A stretch of DNA of 64,000 nucleotides from Polynucleobacter rarus (GCF_003072505.1 NZ_NTGB01000001.1:2855622-2919621); one strand, 5' to 3'. Numbered from the stretch's first letter, positions 1-9,919 are shown. Notes: generated by a model not told the origin, from the letters alone. Program-made: numbers and translations.

Positions 1-456
1 ATCCCAATGTTAAAACGTTTAGGGGTAGAACCCTTTGGACCCGCTTTTGAAGGCGCTTTAGGGGCTGAGTTACTTTTTAAAAAATCAAGGTCAAGAACAG
101 TCTCAGTTAAAGAGTTTTTATTAGCAGGACAATGTGTGGTTGGAGTGGGAAATATTTATTGCTCAGAAAGCTTATTTACTGCCGGCATCAATCCAAAAAC
201 CCCAGCTGGTAAAGTTAGCTTCAAGCGCTATGAATTATTGGCTGAGTCGATTCGGGTGACCTTAGAAAAAGCGATTGAAGCAGGCGGAAGCAGCTTAAAA
301 GATTTCGTGAACAGCCAGGGAGAACCCGGTCACTTCATGGTCCAAACAAAGGTTTATGACCGCACTGGGGAGCCTTGCCATCAATGCCAAAGCTTAATTA
401 AACAAATTAAACAAGGTCAGAGATCCACTTTTTATTGTTCAAACTGTCAGAAATGA
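1..456 (+). CDS. mutM: Formamidopyrimidine-DNA glycosylase MutM, 3' part
   Basis: This is the C-terminal half of the bifunctional glycosylase/AP lyase that removes 8-oxoguanine and other oxidised purines from DNA. The window starts inside the gene, so the catalytic N-terminus (Pro-Glu) is not visible; the frame is open back to base 1. What is seen is the helix-two-turn-helix segment with GVGNIY, a GGSSLKDF segment, and a C-terminal zinc finger formed by CHQC and CSNC separated by about 17 residues, as in the Fpg family. The stop codon TGA overlaps the mutY ATG, so two enzymes of the oxidised-guanine repair system are translationally coupled. Confidence 0.93.
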   Translation: MPMLKRLGVEPFGPAFEGALGAELLFKKSRSRTVSVKEFLLAGQCVVGVGNIYCSESLFTAGINPKTPAGKVSFKRYELLAESIRVTLEKAIEAGGSSLKDFVNSQGEPGHFMVQTKVYDRTGEPCHQCQSLIKQIKQGQRSTFYCSNCQK

Positions 457-1565
457 AGGACTTTGCAAAAAAACTCATTGATTGGCATCAACAACATGGG
501 CGTAAAGGATTGCCTTGGCAAGGCCTCAAAGACCCCTATAAAGTTTGGTTATCTGAAATTATGTTGCAACAAACACAGGTTGCCACAGTCATCGATCGCT
601 ATCAAACTTTTTTAGTAAAGTTCCCGAATGTACAAACCTTGGCGCAGGCCCCTTTAGATGAAGTAATGGCTTTGTGGGCTGGCCTCGGTTACTACACCAG
701 AGCTAGAAATTTACATGCCTGTGCCAAGATGATTTTGGCTCAATATGCTGGTCAATTTCCTCAGTTACCCGAACAGTTAAATCAACTACCTGGCATCGGT
801 CAGTCAACAGCCAGAGCTATAGCCGCTTTTTGCTTTAATCATCCGGCAAGTATATTAGATGCCAATGTTCAACGCTTAATAGCCAGAACGCATGGTATCC
901 AGGGATCTTTAAAGACCCGTGCTGAGAATCAAAAGTTATGGATCTTAGCAGATAACTTATTACCTAAAGATGCTCAATTAATGCCCACCTATACCCAAGC
1001 TTTGATGGATTTTGGAGCCACAGTTTGTAAACCTACTTCTCCCGCATGTCAAAACAAGTTCTCTTCGAGCTGTATTTATTTAGCAGATTGTTTGGCCTTT
1101 AAAGACCAAACTGTGCTTCAAATCCCTTTAAAAATCAAAAAGGTTCCCTCTAAAATTGTTGTGAGTGAAATGCTTTTGATGATGGATGAGGAAAATATTC
1201 TCCTAGAAAAAAGACCGCATTCTGGTATTTGGGGAGGATTATGGACTTTACCGGAAACCCCTTGGGTAGAAATAAAAAGTGAGAAAGAGGTGTCTCAAGT
1301 TGAGTTTAAGATTGATCAGTTCCGTCATTTGATCAGTTTGGCCAACCCAGCAGCATACCAACAGGGGAGAGTTTTGGCTCCTCATAAGCACGTTTTTACA
1401 CATAGAACTTTATACTTTTCCACACGGATTGTGAAAGTTTCCAAAACTGAGGTCGAATGGAACGATGCGTGTCATTGGATCAAACTCTCTGAGTTAGCTA
1501 GTATCGGTTTACCCACACCAGTAAAAAAATTATTGGAAGACTTTCAACTATTAGACCGAGTTTAG
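453..1565 (+). CDS. mutY: Adenine DNA glycosylase MutY
   Basis: MutY removes adenine mispaired with 8-oxoguanine. The ATG at 453 overlaps the mutM stop (ATGA); a TTG at 435 is in frame but inside mutM and was not chosen. The protein has 370 residues. Visible are the catalytic Glu35 in SEIMLQQTQ, a helix-hairpin-helix around LPGIGQSTA (112-120), catalytic Asp136 in LDANVQR, the four iron-sulfur cysteines (192, 199, 207, 213) and a C-terminal Nudix-like 8-oxoG recognition domain. The cysteine spacing is C-x6-C-x7-C-x5-C, against the usual C-x6-C-x2-C-x5-C, which is a five-residue insertion. The 3' end overlaps the convergent rapZ gene by 15 bases. Confidence 0.95.
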   Translation: MKDFAKKLIDWHQQHGRKGLPWQGLKDPYKVWLSEIMLQQTQVATVIDRYQTFLVKFPNVQTLAQAPLDEVMALWAGLGYYTRARNLHACAKMILAQYAGQFPQLPEQLNQLPGIGQSTARAIAAFCFNHPASILDANVQRLIARTHGIQGSLKTRAENQKLWILADNLLPKDAQLMPTYTQALMDFGATVCKPTSPACQNKFSSSCIYLADCLAFKDQTVLQIPLKIKKVPSKIVVSEMLLMMDEENILLEKRPHSGIWGGLWTLPETPWVEIKSEKEVSQVEFKIDQFRHLISLANPAAYQQGRVLAPHKHVFTHRTLYFSTRIVKVSKTEVEWNDACHWIKLSELASIGLPTPVKKLLEDFQLLDRV

Positions 1566-2435
1566 GGCAATAGCAACAATGTCGCGATGACGTTTTAGAG
1601 ATGCGAGATCTGCAAATTCAGGGTTATTTTTAAATGCTTCATACAACTTATTGACTAATGCTACAGAGCGATGTTGCCCGCCAGTACAACCGACGGCAAC
1701 CGTGAGGTAACTTCTTCCATCCTTTTGGTATTTGGGCAACCAATATTTTACAAAAGCATGGATATCTTCAAACATCTTATTAAAGTCTTCTGAAAGTAAC
1801 AGAAAATCAATCACCGCTTGGTCATTGCCAGTTAAATGTTTCAAAGCATTTTCATAATAGGGATTGGGAATACACCTGGCATCAAATACGATATCTGCAT
1901 CGTGAGGAACGCCATTTTTAAAGCCAAAAGATTCAAATAAAACCGTAATATCAGATTTTTTTTCATGAACTAGCTCTAAGAGCCAACTGCGCAAAGTGTT
2001 GGAAGAGATATTACTGGTGTCAATTTGGTGGGCATTTTCACTTACACCGGCCATTAAAGAGCGCTCTTGATCTATTGCATCTTCCAATGATTGAACAGAG
2101 TGATTCAATTTATTTAAACTGAGGGGGTGTCGTCTTCTGGTTTCAGAAAAGCGTTTTACCAAAGCTTCGGTAGACGCATTCAGAAAAATCGTATGAATCT
2201 CATGAAGTCCTTTTGCGCGATCAATAATAGCCGGCAAATTTTGAACACTTACTCCACGCCGAGCGTCAATGGCAATTGCAATTTTATAGTCTTTATCTGG
2301 AGCTAATTGATCAATCAAGGTCGTCAATAAATTAATCGGTAAATTATCTACACACTCAAATCCAGCGTCCTCTAAGGCGTGTAGTGCCACAGATTTACCT
2401 GATCCAGAGATTCCTGTGATGATAAAGATGCTCAT
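1551..2435 (-). CDS. rapZ: RNase adapter / nucleotide-binding protein RapZ
   Basis: A 294-residue RapZ (YvcJ/YhbJ) protein. It has a P-loop GISGSGKS at 8-15 and the C-terminal GCTGGQHRSV signature of the RNA-binding domain. In enterobacteria RapZ guides RNase E to the small RNA GlmZ and so adjusts GlmS and amino-sugar supply for the envelope; GlmY/GlmZ are not known from betaproteobacteria, so the RNA partner here is open. It is the last gene of the minus-strand cluster, one base after hprK. The link to the PTS genes upstream is conserved in proteobacteria. Confidence 0.95.
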   Translation of the reverse strand: MSIFIITGISGSGKSVALHALEDAGFECVDNLPINLLTTLIDQLAPDKDYKIAIAIDARRGVSVQNLPAIIDRAKGLHEIHTIFLNASTEALVKRFSETRRRHPLSLNKLNHSVQSLEDAIDQERSLMAGVSENAHQIDTSNISSNTLRSWLLELVHEKKSDITVLFESFGFKNGVPHDADIVFDARCIPNPYYENALKHLTGNDQAVIDFLLLSEDFNKMFEDIHAFVKYWLPKYQKDGRSYLTVAVGCTGGQHRSVALVNKLYEAFKNNPEFADLASLKRHRDIVAIALNSV

Positions 2436-2436
2436 A

Positions 2437-3399
2437 TTAATTATTGTTATCGGATTGAATTAATTTTTGCTGACGATTTATAAAATCCTCAAGAGTGTTA
2501 ATACCGCGAAGTTGGAGAATCGTATTACGAACCGCCGCCTCAACTAAAACAGCTAAGTTACGACCTTCGGCAACTTGAATTTTTACGGTTCGGATGCCTA
2601 AACCTAAAATTTCAGTATATTGACTTTCCAAAGGAAGTCTTTCAAAAGTCTGGTCGGTTCTTTTGACGAGCTGCACAATTAATCTTAACTTCAGTTTGCG
2701 TCTTACTGCAGTCTCTCCAAAAATAGTTTTGATATCGAGTAAGCCTAGTCCACGAACTTCTAATAAATCTCGAAGAATGATTGGACAACGCCCTTCAATA
2801 TAGTCGGGACCTAGCCTAGAAAAATCCACAGCATCATCTGCTACAAGACCATGTCCCCTTGAAATGAGCTCAAGTCCGAGTTCACTTTTACCAAGACCAG
2901 ACTCCCCAGTAATGAGAACACCTAGCCCCAAAATATCCATAAAGACACCGTGCATGGTGATACTTGGCGCACCAATTTTTGTAAGATATAAACGTAGGTG
3001 ATCAATCACCTCGGCAGCAGGTAGAGGAGTCTCAAAAAGCGGTGTAGAAGATCTTTGGCAGTGAAGCTTCAAGTAATCTGAGGCAATTTGATTATCAGCA
3101 ATAATAATACATGGTGGATGCATCGCAATGAGGTCAACCAATTGATGCCGTAATTGAGCTTTTTGTAATCGATCAAGGTAGGTAATCTCCGGCTCGCCAC
3201 AAACTTGAAGTCGCCGTGGATGAATGAGATTTAAGTGACCAACTAAATCCGACGCTGATGAGGCTTGTGCAACAACTTGTTCATCGAAACAGCGATCTGC
3301 ACCTTCTTGACCTGTTATCCAGTGGAGTTTTAAATCATCAATATTCTCATCAAAAATGTGTTGAGCACTGATCCCGATGAGCGACAGTTGCTGAATCAT
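2437..3399 (-). CDS. hprK: HPr kinase/phosphorylase
   Basis: Bifunctional serine kinase/phosphorylase acting on the seryl residue of HPr. The 320-residue protein has the HprK N-terminal domain, a Walker A GESGLGKS at 165-172, the MHGVFMD segment just before it and the [10 protein letters not shown] signature near 214, all typical of the family. It lies 11 bases after ptsN and 1 base before rapZ. No sugar permease genes are present here, which fits the partial, regulatory PTS of betaproteobacteria in which HPr, enzyme I and PtsN form a phosphorelay without transport. Confidence 0.95.
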   Translation of the reverse strand: MIQQLSLIGISAQHIFDENIDDLKLHWITGQEGADRCFDEQVVAQASSASDLVGHLNLIHPRRLQVCGEPEITYLDRLQKAQLRHQLVDLIAMHPPCIIIADNQIASDYLKLHCQRSSTPLFETPLPAAEVIDHLRLYLTKIGAPSITMHGVFMDILGLGVLITGESGLGKSELGLELISRGHGLVADDAVDFSRLGPDYIEGRCPIILRDLLEVRGLGLLDIKTIFGETAVRRKLKLRLIVQLVKRTDQTFERLPLESQYTEILGLGIRTVKIQVAEGRNLAVLVEAAVRNTILQLRGINTLEDFINRQQKLIQSDNNN

Positions 3400-3410
3400 G
3401 ATGAATCTTT

Positions 3411-3857
3411 CTAGACGGTCAAAGAATGCAGAATTTCATTAGGTAATTGACCCTGTCGCAGGGTTTCGCGTTTATTTTTATCAGCAAGAGTTTGTGCAAT
3501 TTCTGACAGTAATTCAAGGTGAAGTTGGGTGGCTACTTCAGGGACTAATAAAAAAATAGAAATATCAACGGGTTCACTATCTGAACTGCCATAATCAATC
3601 CCAGTTTGAAGTCGATAAAAACTAACTAGGGGATCTTTCAGGCCTTTCACACGACCGTGGGGTATCGCGACACCTAAACCTAGTGCAGTAGAGCCTAGTT
3701 TTTCCCGATCTTGTAAACAGTTATAAATCAGACTTTCATCTAAATGCGATTGAGCCGAAAAATTGGAACTCGCCAAACGAAACAAGGTATTAATGTCAGG
3801 TACTTCGACATCCAGATAGATATGTTTTTCAAATAAAATTTTAGCGAGTTCACTCAT
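3411..3857 (-). CDS. ptsN: Nitrogen-regulatory PTS protein IIA-Ntr
   Basis: A 148-residue IIA domain of the fructose/mannitol type. His67 in AIPHGR is the expected phosphorylation site. PtsN receives phosphate from NPr/HPr and acts as a regulator (in other bacteria of potassium transport, stress responses and amino-sugar metabolism) rather than as a transporter part. It sits in the order hpf-ptsN-hprK-rapZ, matching other betaproteobacteria. It is usually grouped with rpoN, which is not present in this cluster. Confidence 0.94.
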   Translation of the reverse strand: MSELAKILFEKHIYLDVEVPDINTLFRLASSNFSAQSHLDESLIYNCLQDREKLGSTALGLGVAIPHGRVKGLKDPLVSFYRLQTGIDYGSSDSEPVDISIFLLVPEVATQLHLELLSEIAQTLADKNKRETLRQGQLPNEILHSLTV

Positions 3858-3876
3858 ATTTCTATTATAAGTTTAA

Positions 3877-4221
3877 TCAGTCCATACCCGCCGAAATATG
3901 TTTGGCGCATAGAGGGTGATGATGATTTTTTACAATTTCTTTTGATTTTAAAATTTGTTTATCTAATTTATCAATCGTCAAATCAATTGCTTTGTATAAA
4001 TCTGCATGATGTGATTGTGCGAATAGATCTTTACCTAAAGCATGAAAACTTATTTCACAGGTTTGGCGAAGTTCTTTTTCATGGGCTTTTTCGACAAAAA
4101 AAGTCACGCTTACTTGTAGAATTTGATCAAAATGCTTTTTAATGACGGATAACTTTTCTGCTAAATGCTCATTTATTGCTGGAGTAACTTCAAGATGATT
4201 ACTGTTAATAAGAACTTTCAT
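3877..4221 (-). CDS. hpf: Ribosome hibernation promoting factor (short HPF type)
   Basis: A 114-residue HPF/RaiA-family protein that binds the 30S decoding region and holds idle ribosomes as 100S dimers or inactive 70S particles. The length fits the single-domain short form; the C-terminal dimerisation domain of long HPF is absent. The sequence is rich in His and Lys, as is usual for the family. It has a clear ribosome binding site (GGAGA) upstream. The 123 bases separating it from lptB hold no gene; in most relatives rpoN lies there. Confidence 0.92.
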   Translation of the reverse strand: MKVLINSNHLEVTPAINEHLAEKLSVIKKHFDQILQVSVTFFVEKAHEKELRQTCEISFHALGKDLFAQSHHADLYKAIDLTIDKLDKQILKSKEIVKNHHHPLCAKHISAGMD

Positions 4222-4344
4222 AGACTCTCCAAAACGTTGCTGTTGAAAAAAACTAATTCAGATTTACCGTCAATTTAGTTTACTACGCATTCAGATTAAC
4301 AGTGATTTATTGGCTTGCCAAGTGTTCAGAGCAGAACATATGTT

Positions 4345-5106
4345 TTACATTTTAAAGTTTTCGCCCAGGTAGACCCGGCGTACACTTTCGTTTTCAATAA
4401 TTTCACTCGGTAAGCCTTGGGCAAGGACGACACCATCACTAATGATATAGGCATGGTCACAAATACCTAAGGTTTCGCGTACATTATGGTCAGTGATTAA
4501 AACCCCAATATTGCGCTCTTTTAAAAACTTGATGATGCGTTGGATTTCTCCAACCGCAATAGGGTCAACGCCAGCAAAAGGCTCATCTAAGAGGATGAAT
4601 TTAGGATTAGTTGCAAGGGCTCTGGCAATTTCTACACGCCTTCTTTCACCACCGGATAAAGATAGAGCGGGATTTTCCCGTAAATGACTAATTTGTAATT
4701 CATCTAACAATTCATTCAGCCTAGCATTCATGGCACTTCGAGTCATCTTCCTGCCATTAGCATCTTCCTGGAGTTCCAATACCGCCTGAATGTTTTCACG
4801 TACTGATAACTTCCGAAAAATCGAGGCTTCTTGTGGTAGGTAAGATAGACCCATAAAGGATCTTTCATGAATCGGTAACTTACTAATTAATTTGCCATCG
4901 AGGGTAATGGTGCCCTGGTCGGCAGGAACTAATCCAACTATCATATAAAAAGAAGTGGTTTTACCCGCTCCATTAGGCCCTAGAAGTCCAACAATTTCAC
5001 CTGTTTTGACTTCAATACTTACATCTCGCACAACAGTTCGTTTACCGTACTTTTTTTGTAACCCTTTAGCAATAAGGGCTGGCTGAGAAGAGCTATTGGC
5101 TGACAT
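4345..5106 (-). CDS. lptB: LPS export ABC transporter ATPase LptB
   Basis: Cytoplasmic ATPase of the LptB2FGC complex that extracts lipopolysaccharide from the inner membrane and pushes it along the Lpt bridge. The 253-residue protein has Walker A GPNGAGKT (43-50), ABC signature LSGGE (150-154), Walker B ILLDEP (171-176), and an H-loop in LITDH. The start overlaps the end of lptA by 14 bases, so the two are co-translated. LptF and LptG are not in the window. Confidence 0.96.
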   Translation of the reverse strand: MSANSSSQPALIAKGLQKKYGKRTVVRDVSIEVKTGEIVGLLGPNGAGKTTSFYMIVGLVPADQGTITLDGKLISKLPIHERSFMGLSYLPQEASIFRKLSVRENIQAVLELQEDANGRKMTRSAMNARLNELLDELQISHLRENPALSLSGGERRRVEIARALATNPKFILLDEPFAGVDPIAVGEIQRIIKFLKERNIGVLITDHNVRETLGICDHAYIISDGVVLAQGLPSEIIENESVRRVYLGENFKM

Positions 5107-5674
5107 AGTTTGGCTTTACATCAAAAAGTTTAGGGGATTCTTTGTACTTCGGGGAAAGAAACGATTTAGCAAAGTTTTTATCACCTTTGCTAATGGCTTG
5201 GTATTTTTCAGTAAATAAATTGTATTGTATTTGATCCGCATAAAGCTTATCACGCCATTGTTCACCAGAACTTCTGGCCGTAAAGGCTTGGCCAGTAATT
5301 AACAAACTATCATTTTTTTCCTCATATAGGATCAACTCTCCTTCACCATGGATGAATTCGATCGTCGTACCATCAAGTTGTTGAGTAAATTCAGCCAATT
5401 GCATCGCATCACCAATCACAGATATTTTTTGAAATCCATCAGGATCAACCACCACAATGGCTTTCGCACCTTTAACTAAAATACTCCCACGCGAAACTAC
5501 AATATGACCAGTTAAAAAATACTCTTGATTGACGTCATTAAAATCCACCTTATCCGCCTTAAAATTAGTAGGTTTACTCTGATCCGACTGTAAGGCGAAG
5601 GAATTTTGTAGGGTAGTAAATCCTAAAAATAACCAAGTTATCCAGTGATAAAAAACAGGGTGAGTTAATTTCAC
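5093..5674 (-). CDS. lptA: Periplasmic LPS-binding protein LptA
   Basis: Periplasmic bridge protein of the Lpt system, 193 residues, with an N-terminal hydrophobic signal segment (about residues 8-28) followed by an OstA-like beta-jellyroll (around [10 protein letters not shown] onward). The start is GTG, four bases after the lptC stop. It lies in lptC-lptA-lptB order and would link inner-membrane LptC with outer-membrane LptD, which is encoded later in the window at 53174-55528. Confidence 0.92.
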   Translation of the reverse strand: MKLTHPVFYHWITWLFLGFTTLQNSFALQSDQSKPTNFKADKVDFNDVNQEYFLTGHIVVSRGSILVKGAKAIVVVDPDGFQKISVIGDAMQLAEFTQQLDGTTIEFIHGEGELILYEEKNDSLLITGQAFTARSSGEQWRDKLYADQIQYNLFTEKYQAISKGDKNFAKSFLSPKYKESPKLFDVKPNYVSQ

Positions 5675-5678
5675 TTCA

Positions 5679-6317
5679 TCACCTCTTTAAAGTATTGCTG
5701 GGTTCAATTACCCCTTGCACATCACCGTACATTTGAATCGATTGGCTGACGTTATCATAATCAGCCCCCTTATTTGCTGTAACAATCGAATCTCCCCGTT
5801 GAATTTTTACTGGTAAGCGGGTGGTTAAGCGATCATCATTAACAAACACTTCTAAGTAATCAGTATTTAATTTAAAAAAAGGATTAATGAGTAATCCTGT
5901 GGCATTGATTTGACTCGGTCGACTGACGAGAACATTTTTAAAAAGTTCAACAATATCTAAGTTACCACTGACATGCGCAGTTTCAGAGCGTACCGTGGTA
6001 GGTGGAGTATTTTTTGCAAAAAGCCTTAATTGCGGCTTTGTCACATCAATCGAAGCATCATCTTCAAAGTGCCTAAATTCGCGGCCAAGTAATCGATATT
6101 TGGTTGAGCCATCCAGATTTAATACGGTTAATTTAGCATCGGTAAAAACATAGTCAGGTTTATGTGCTTTACTTCTAGCCACAGTTGGTAACTCTGGTTG
6201 AATATTTTTCTTTAGGTACCAAAAAGATAGCAAGGTAATACTCCCCAGGATTAAAAGGGGAATTAACCGAAAAATAAATCCGGTAATAGTTTCTTTAATG
6301 GTAGTTAAATAGTTCAC
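5679..6317 (-). CDS. lptC: LPS export system protein LptC
   Basis: Bitopic inner-membrane protein that passes LPS from LptBFG to LptA. One N-terminal membrane segment (about residues 14-32) precedes a periplasmic LptC/YrbK beta-jellyroll with the typical DYVFTDAKL-like beginning. The start codon is GTG. It is placed 8 bases after kdsC and 4 bases before lptA. Sequence conservation in this family is low, so the call rests on length (212 residues), topology and gene order together. Confidence 0.9.
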   Translation of the reverse strand: MNYLTTIKETITGFIFRLIPLLILGSITLLSFWYLKKNIQPELPTVARSKAHKPDYVFTDAKLTVLNLDGSTKYRLLGREFRHFEDDASIDVTKPQLRLFAKNTPPTTVRSETAHVSGNLDIVELFKNVLVSRPSQINATGLLINPFFKLNTDYLEVFVNDDRLTTRLPVKIQRGDSIVTANKGADYDNVSQSIQMYGDVQGVIEPSNTLKR

Positions 6318-6325
6318 TTGATTTA

Positions 6326-6877
6326 TTAAAGAGCTTGTTTAAGTAAAAGATCGTATTTATCTTGTGCTTTTAAAATCAAATCACATACTTCTCGAACTGC
6401 ACCGTTACCACCGGATTCACTTGTTACATACCTGGCAATTTTAAGTACCTCATAATGAGCCTGAGCTGGTGCGACGGGAAGACCGACCCTGCTTAAAACA
6501 GATAAATCTGGCCAGTCATCGCCCATTGCTGCGCAAGCACTATAAGTTAAATCTAATGTATTCCGGAGTGATTCAAAGACCACTAATTTATCTTTTACGC
6601 CTAAAAAGACATGTTCAATTCCTAGAGCACTTGCCCTAGCTTTTACCATTTCAGAATCTCTTCCAGAAATAATCGCACACTGAATACCGTTCTCAATCAA
6701 TAACTTAATACCATGACCGTCGAGACTATTAAATACTTTAATATGTTCAAAGCCATCCGGACTAATAAAAAGTGAGCCATCGGTTAATACACCATCTACA
6801 TCCAATACTAAAAGTCGGATGGTTTGGGCTCTTTCTAGTGCCTGAGGATAATTTGCGATTTGGTTAGTAAGATACAT
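6326..6877 (-). CDS. kdsC: 3-deoxy-D-manno-octulosonate 8-phosphate phosphatase KdsC
   Basis: HAD-family phosphatase without a cap domain that hydrolyses Kdo 8-phosphate to Kdo for LPS core synthesis. The DxDGVLTDG motif gives the nucleophile and acid Asp26 and Asp28; ISGRDSE and GDDWPDL follow as motifs 2 and 4. I place the start at the ATG 6877 (183 residues); a TTG three codons upstream is also in frame. It forms a unit with kdsD upstream and lptC downstream. Confidence 0.94.
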   Translation of the reverse strand: MYLTNQIANYPQALERAQTIRLLVLDVDGVLTDGSLFISPDGFEHIKVFNSLDGHGIKLLIENGIQCAIISGRDSEMVKARASALGIEHVFLGVKDKLVVFESLRNTLDLTYSACAAMGDDWPDLSVLSRVGLPVAPAQAHYEVLKIARYVTSESGGNGAVREVCDLILKAQDKYDLLLKQAL

Positions 6878-6897
6878 TTTGCTCAAAGTGGAGTCAC

Positions 6898-7893
6898 CTA
6901 AAGAATTTTGTTGGAAAGCAAGTCGTGCATGTTTAGTGCCCCAACTAATTTATTTTGTTGGTCTACGACAATTAACTGGTTAATCCTATGACGTTCCATG
7001 ATTTCTAAAGCCTCTGCAGCTAACATATCTTGAGAGACAGTTTTCGGATTTAAAGTAATAACGTCAGAAACTGTAATGGCTTCAAGTTGCAAAGTTTTTT
7101 CTAATAACCTGCGTAAGTCACCGTCAGTAAAGACACCTAATACTTCTTGATTACCATCCGTAATCACGGTCATCCCTAATCTCTTTTTAGACATTTCTAA
7201 TAAAAGATCTTTAAAAGAGTCATGCATTGTATTCATGGGGACTTCTTCACCGGAATGCATAATATCTCGTACTAAGGTAAGTAGTCTTCTACCTAAACTT
7301 CCACCAGGATGAGACATTGCAAAATCACTGGCTTGAAAATTTCTTGCATCTAATAAAACAACCGCTAGAGCATCACCCATTGCTAAAGTTGCAGTGGTAC
7401 TTGTAGTTGGTGCGAGATTAAGCGGACAGGCTTCTTTTTGTATAGCAACATTCAGATGAACGTCTGCAAACTTGGCTAAGGAAGACTCAGGCTTTCCGGT
7501 CATTGCAATGAGTTTAGCGCCCATTCTTTTAATTAAAGGCACGATAGTCATGAGTTCTGAGGCCTCGCCAGAATAGGATAAAGCCAGAAAAACATCTTCA
7601 GACTGTACCATTCCTAGGTCGCCATGACTTGCTTCAGCGGGGTGAACAAAGAAAGCGGGTGAGCCAGTTGAAGCAAAAGTGGCCGCAATTTTACGGGCTA
7701 TGTGCCCTGATTTACCAATCCCTGAAACAACAATCCTACCCTTACAGTGAAGCAATAGATCTACGGCAGCTAAGAAAGCTTGGCAGTACTCTGGGTCTTC
7801 AAATCGTTCTTTGAGTAGTTGAATACCCTGAGTTTCAATTTCAAGGGTATTCTTAGCCAAAGCAGTGAAATGTTCACTTCGTTCTAATATCAT
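6898..7893 (-). CDS. kdsD: Arabinose-5-phosphate isomerase KdsD
   Basis: Converts ribulose 5-phosphate to arabinose 5-phosphate, the first step of Kdo synthesis. It has an N-terminal SIS sugar-isomerase domain (about 50-180, with SGIGKSGHIARK and EASHGDLGM) and two CBS domains (about 205-331). I choose the ATG at 7893 (331 residues, MILERSEHF), because the longer in-frame start at 7923 would overlap the start of the divergent antiporter gene. There is no Shine-Dalgarno sequence before this ATG, while a TATACT hexamer ends 7 bases upstream; the mRNA may be leaderless. Confidence 0.94.
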   Translation of the reverse strand: MILERSEHFTALAKNTLEIETQGIQLLKERFEDPEYCQAFLAAVDLLLHCKGRIVVSGIGKSGHIARKIAATFASTGSPAFFVHPAEASHGDLGMVQSEDVFLALSYSGEASELMTIVPLIKRMGAKLIAMTGKPESSLAKFADVHLNVAIQKEACPLNLAPTTSTTATLAMGDALAVVLLDARNFQASDFAMSHPGGSLGRRLLTLVRDIMHSGEEVPMNTMHDSFKDLLLEMSKKRLGMTVITDGNQEVLGVFTDGDLRRLLEKTLQLEAITVSDVITLNPKTVSQDMLAAEALEIMERHRINQLIVVDQQNKLVGALNMHDLLSNKIL

Positions 7894-7900
7894 AGTAATT

Positions 7901-7906
7901 AGTATA
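7901..7906 (-). promoter_or_regulatory. Putative -10 element of kdsD
   Basis: On the minus strand these six bases read TATACT. They are followed by 7 bases and then the kdsD ATG at 7893, so transcription would begin at the start codon. The element overlaps the first base of the divergent antiporter's ATG (7906). No good -35 match is seen at 16-18 bases. This is inference from spacing only. Confidence 0.4.
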
Positions 7907-9909
7907 TGCCTTCTATTTTGCAAACCACCCTCATATTATTAGCATCCGCCCTTGCGGGGGTGTTAATCATACGCGCCAGTAAATTACCTCCTATTTTAGG
8001 TTATTTATTAGCCGGGCTCGTGATTGGTCCAAATGCAACTGCTCTAGCAGCTGATAGCAACATGTTAAAGAACTTTGCTGAGTTTGGCGTTGTTTTTTTA
8101 ATGTTTTCGATTGGTTTAGAGTTTAATTTAAGCAAACTGAAGTCGATGAAAAACATTGTATTTGGCTTTGGTGCAAGTCAAGTATTTCTCACGATGCTGT
8201 TGACGATACCTGCTGGCTATTTTTTAAGATTTGTACTTCCTATCAGCCTTCCATGGCATGTGTTGTTGGCTTTAGGCGGTGCTCTTGCTATGTCGTCAAC
8301 AGCGATTGTTGTGAAAGGGTTGGCAGAAAAGTTTGAACTAGACACCCCCCATGGCAAAAACGTGATTGGGGTCTTAATTTTTCAAGATTTAGTGGTTATT
8401 TTCTTATTGATCTTAATTCCATCATTAAATAAGAATTCTGGTGATATGGCCCTTGCCCTATCGATTGCGGCTGTAAAAATTGGGATTGCTTTAATCTTGA
8501 TTTTGGTGGTTGGTAAAACAGTATTCAGTTCTTGGTTCAAGCTCGTGGCTAATATGCGGTCCAGAGAACTCTTCATGCTCAATGTATTGTTAGTCGTCAT
8601 GGGATTTTCTGCCTTGACTGAGTATTTTGGGTTATCGATGGCTCTTGGCGCCTTTATGGCTGGAATATTAATTGCTGAAACACCTTACCGATTTCAGGTT
8701 GAAGAGGGTATCGAGTCCTTTAGAGATATTTTATTAGGCTTATTCTTTATTTCGATTGGGATGTTAGTTGACTTCCATGTTGTTTTCAATAACTTCTACT
8801 TAGTCGTTTTCTTGTTCTTGGGTGCTTTAGTGTTGAAATTCATCATTATTGCAGGCTTGGCAAAACGTTTTGGCGCTAGTGCTGGTGAAGCTATAAGAAC
8901 GGGAATTTGTCTGACTCAAGCCGGAGAGTTTGGTTTTGTTTTAATTCAGCAAATTGATCAATTAGACTGGATTGATCAGAGAGTTTCTCAGGCAGTGATT
9001 GCCGCAATGTTGTTATCGATGATGTTAGCACCCATCTTAATTCAATATAGCGACAAAATCACCCTAAGATTTGTTAAAAATGAATGGTTTAACCAGTCCC
9101 TCAACCTAACAAAAATTGCTACACAAAGCTTAAAAAATTCTGATCATGTGATTATTTGTGGTTTTGGTATTTCAGGTCAGCAACTTGCCACGATTCTTGA
9201 ACAGGAGCAAATTAAATACATTGCTCTTGACGAAGACCCTGACCGTGTGAGTGATGCGAGCCAAGCAGGTAAATCGGTAGTGTACGGGACTTCACAAAGT
9301 AAAAATCACCTAATTGCTGCAGGTATTGTGCGAGCAAAAGCAGTCGTGATTACTTTTCAAAACATTAATGAATCGATGAAGGTGATTCAGCAGGTGGAGT
9401 TACTTCACCCAGGTATTCCAATTATTGTGCGTGCAACTGATGAGAGGGATGTAGAAAAACTGGAGTTAGTGGGCGCCACACAAGTGATCCCTGAAAAAAC
9501 CGAAGGCGGTTTGATGCTCTCAGCACAAGTTTTAACAGTGGTCGGCGTACCGATTAAGCGAGTCCTTAGACGTGTTACTCAGGCGAGAGAAAACAGGTAT
9601 GGAGATTTAAAAGGGTTTTTCCCAAGTTTTGAAAATGATGATGGTGAAACTAGCAGTGCCCCTCGCTTGCATTCCGTTAAATTAAAAGAGAATACCCAAG
9701 CCATTGGGAAAGATGTTGAGTGGCTACATCATGAATCAGGAGCTAATCTGCACTCAATTCGAAGGAAAATCACAGGCTCACACTCGAATTATAAAAATAT
9801 CACCCTGGATGAAAAAATTATTTTTCAAGCAGAGGATATTCTGACTTTGCTGGGTGAGCCTGATTGTTTAGATAAAGCTGAAAACCGATTAAACAAAATC
9901 AAGGTTTGA
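7906..9909 (+). CDS. Kef-type monovalent cation:proton antiporter (CPA2)
   Basis: A 667-residue inner-membrane antiporter. Roughly residues 5-380 form the multi-helix Na+/H+ exchanger domain, with PPILGYLLAGLVIGP near the start. A Rossmann-type RCK/TrkA-N domain follows (from about 410, HVIICGFGISGQ, with an acidic LDEDPDR loop) and then a TrkA-C domain to the end. This resembles KefB/KefC, glutathione-gated potassium efflux systems, and YbaL; the sequence alone does not settle the cation or the gating ligand. The start lies only 12 bases from the divergent kdsD start and lacks a ribosome binding site. Confidence 0.85.
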   Translation: MPSILQTTLILLASALAGVLIIRASKLPPILGYLLAGLVIGPNATALAADSNMLKNFAEFGVVFLMFSIGLEFNLSKLKSMKNIVFGFGASQVFLTMLLTIPAGYFLRFVLPISLPWHVLLALGGALAMSSTAIVVKGLAEKFELDTPHGKNVIGVLIFQDLVVIFLLILIPSLNKNSGDMALALSIAAVKIGIALILILVVGKTVFSSWFKLVANMRSRELFMLNVLLVVMGFSALTEYFGLSMALGAFMAGILIAETPYRFQVEEGIESFRDILLGLFFISIGMLVDFHVVFNNFYLVVFLFLGALVLKFIIIAGLAKRFGASAGEAIRTGICLTQAGEFGFVLIQQIDQLDWIDQRVSQAVIAAMLLSMMLAPILIQYSDKITLRFVKNEWFNQSLNLTKIATQSLKNSDHVIICGFGISGQQLATILEQEQIKYIALDEDPDRVSDASQAGKSVVYGTSQSKNHLIAAGIVRAKAVVITFQNINESMKVIQQVELLHPGIPIIVRATDERDVEKLELVGATQVIPEKTEGGLMLSAQVLTVVGVPIKRVLRRVTQARENRYGDLKGFFPSFENDDGETSSAPRLHSVKLKENTQAIGKDVEWLHHESGANLHSIRRKITGSHSNYKNITLDEKIIFQAEDILTLLGEPDCLDKAENRLNKIKV

Positions 9910-9919
9910 CAACATTCCC

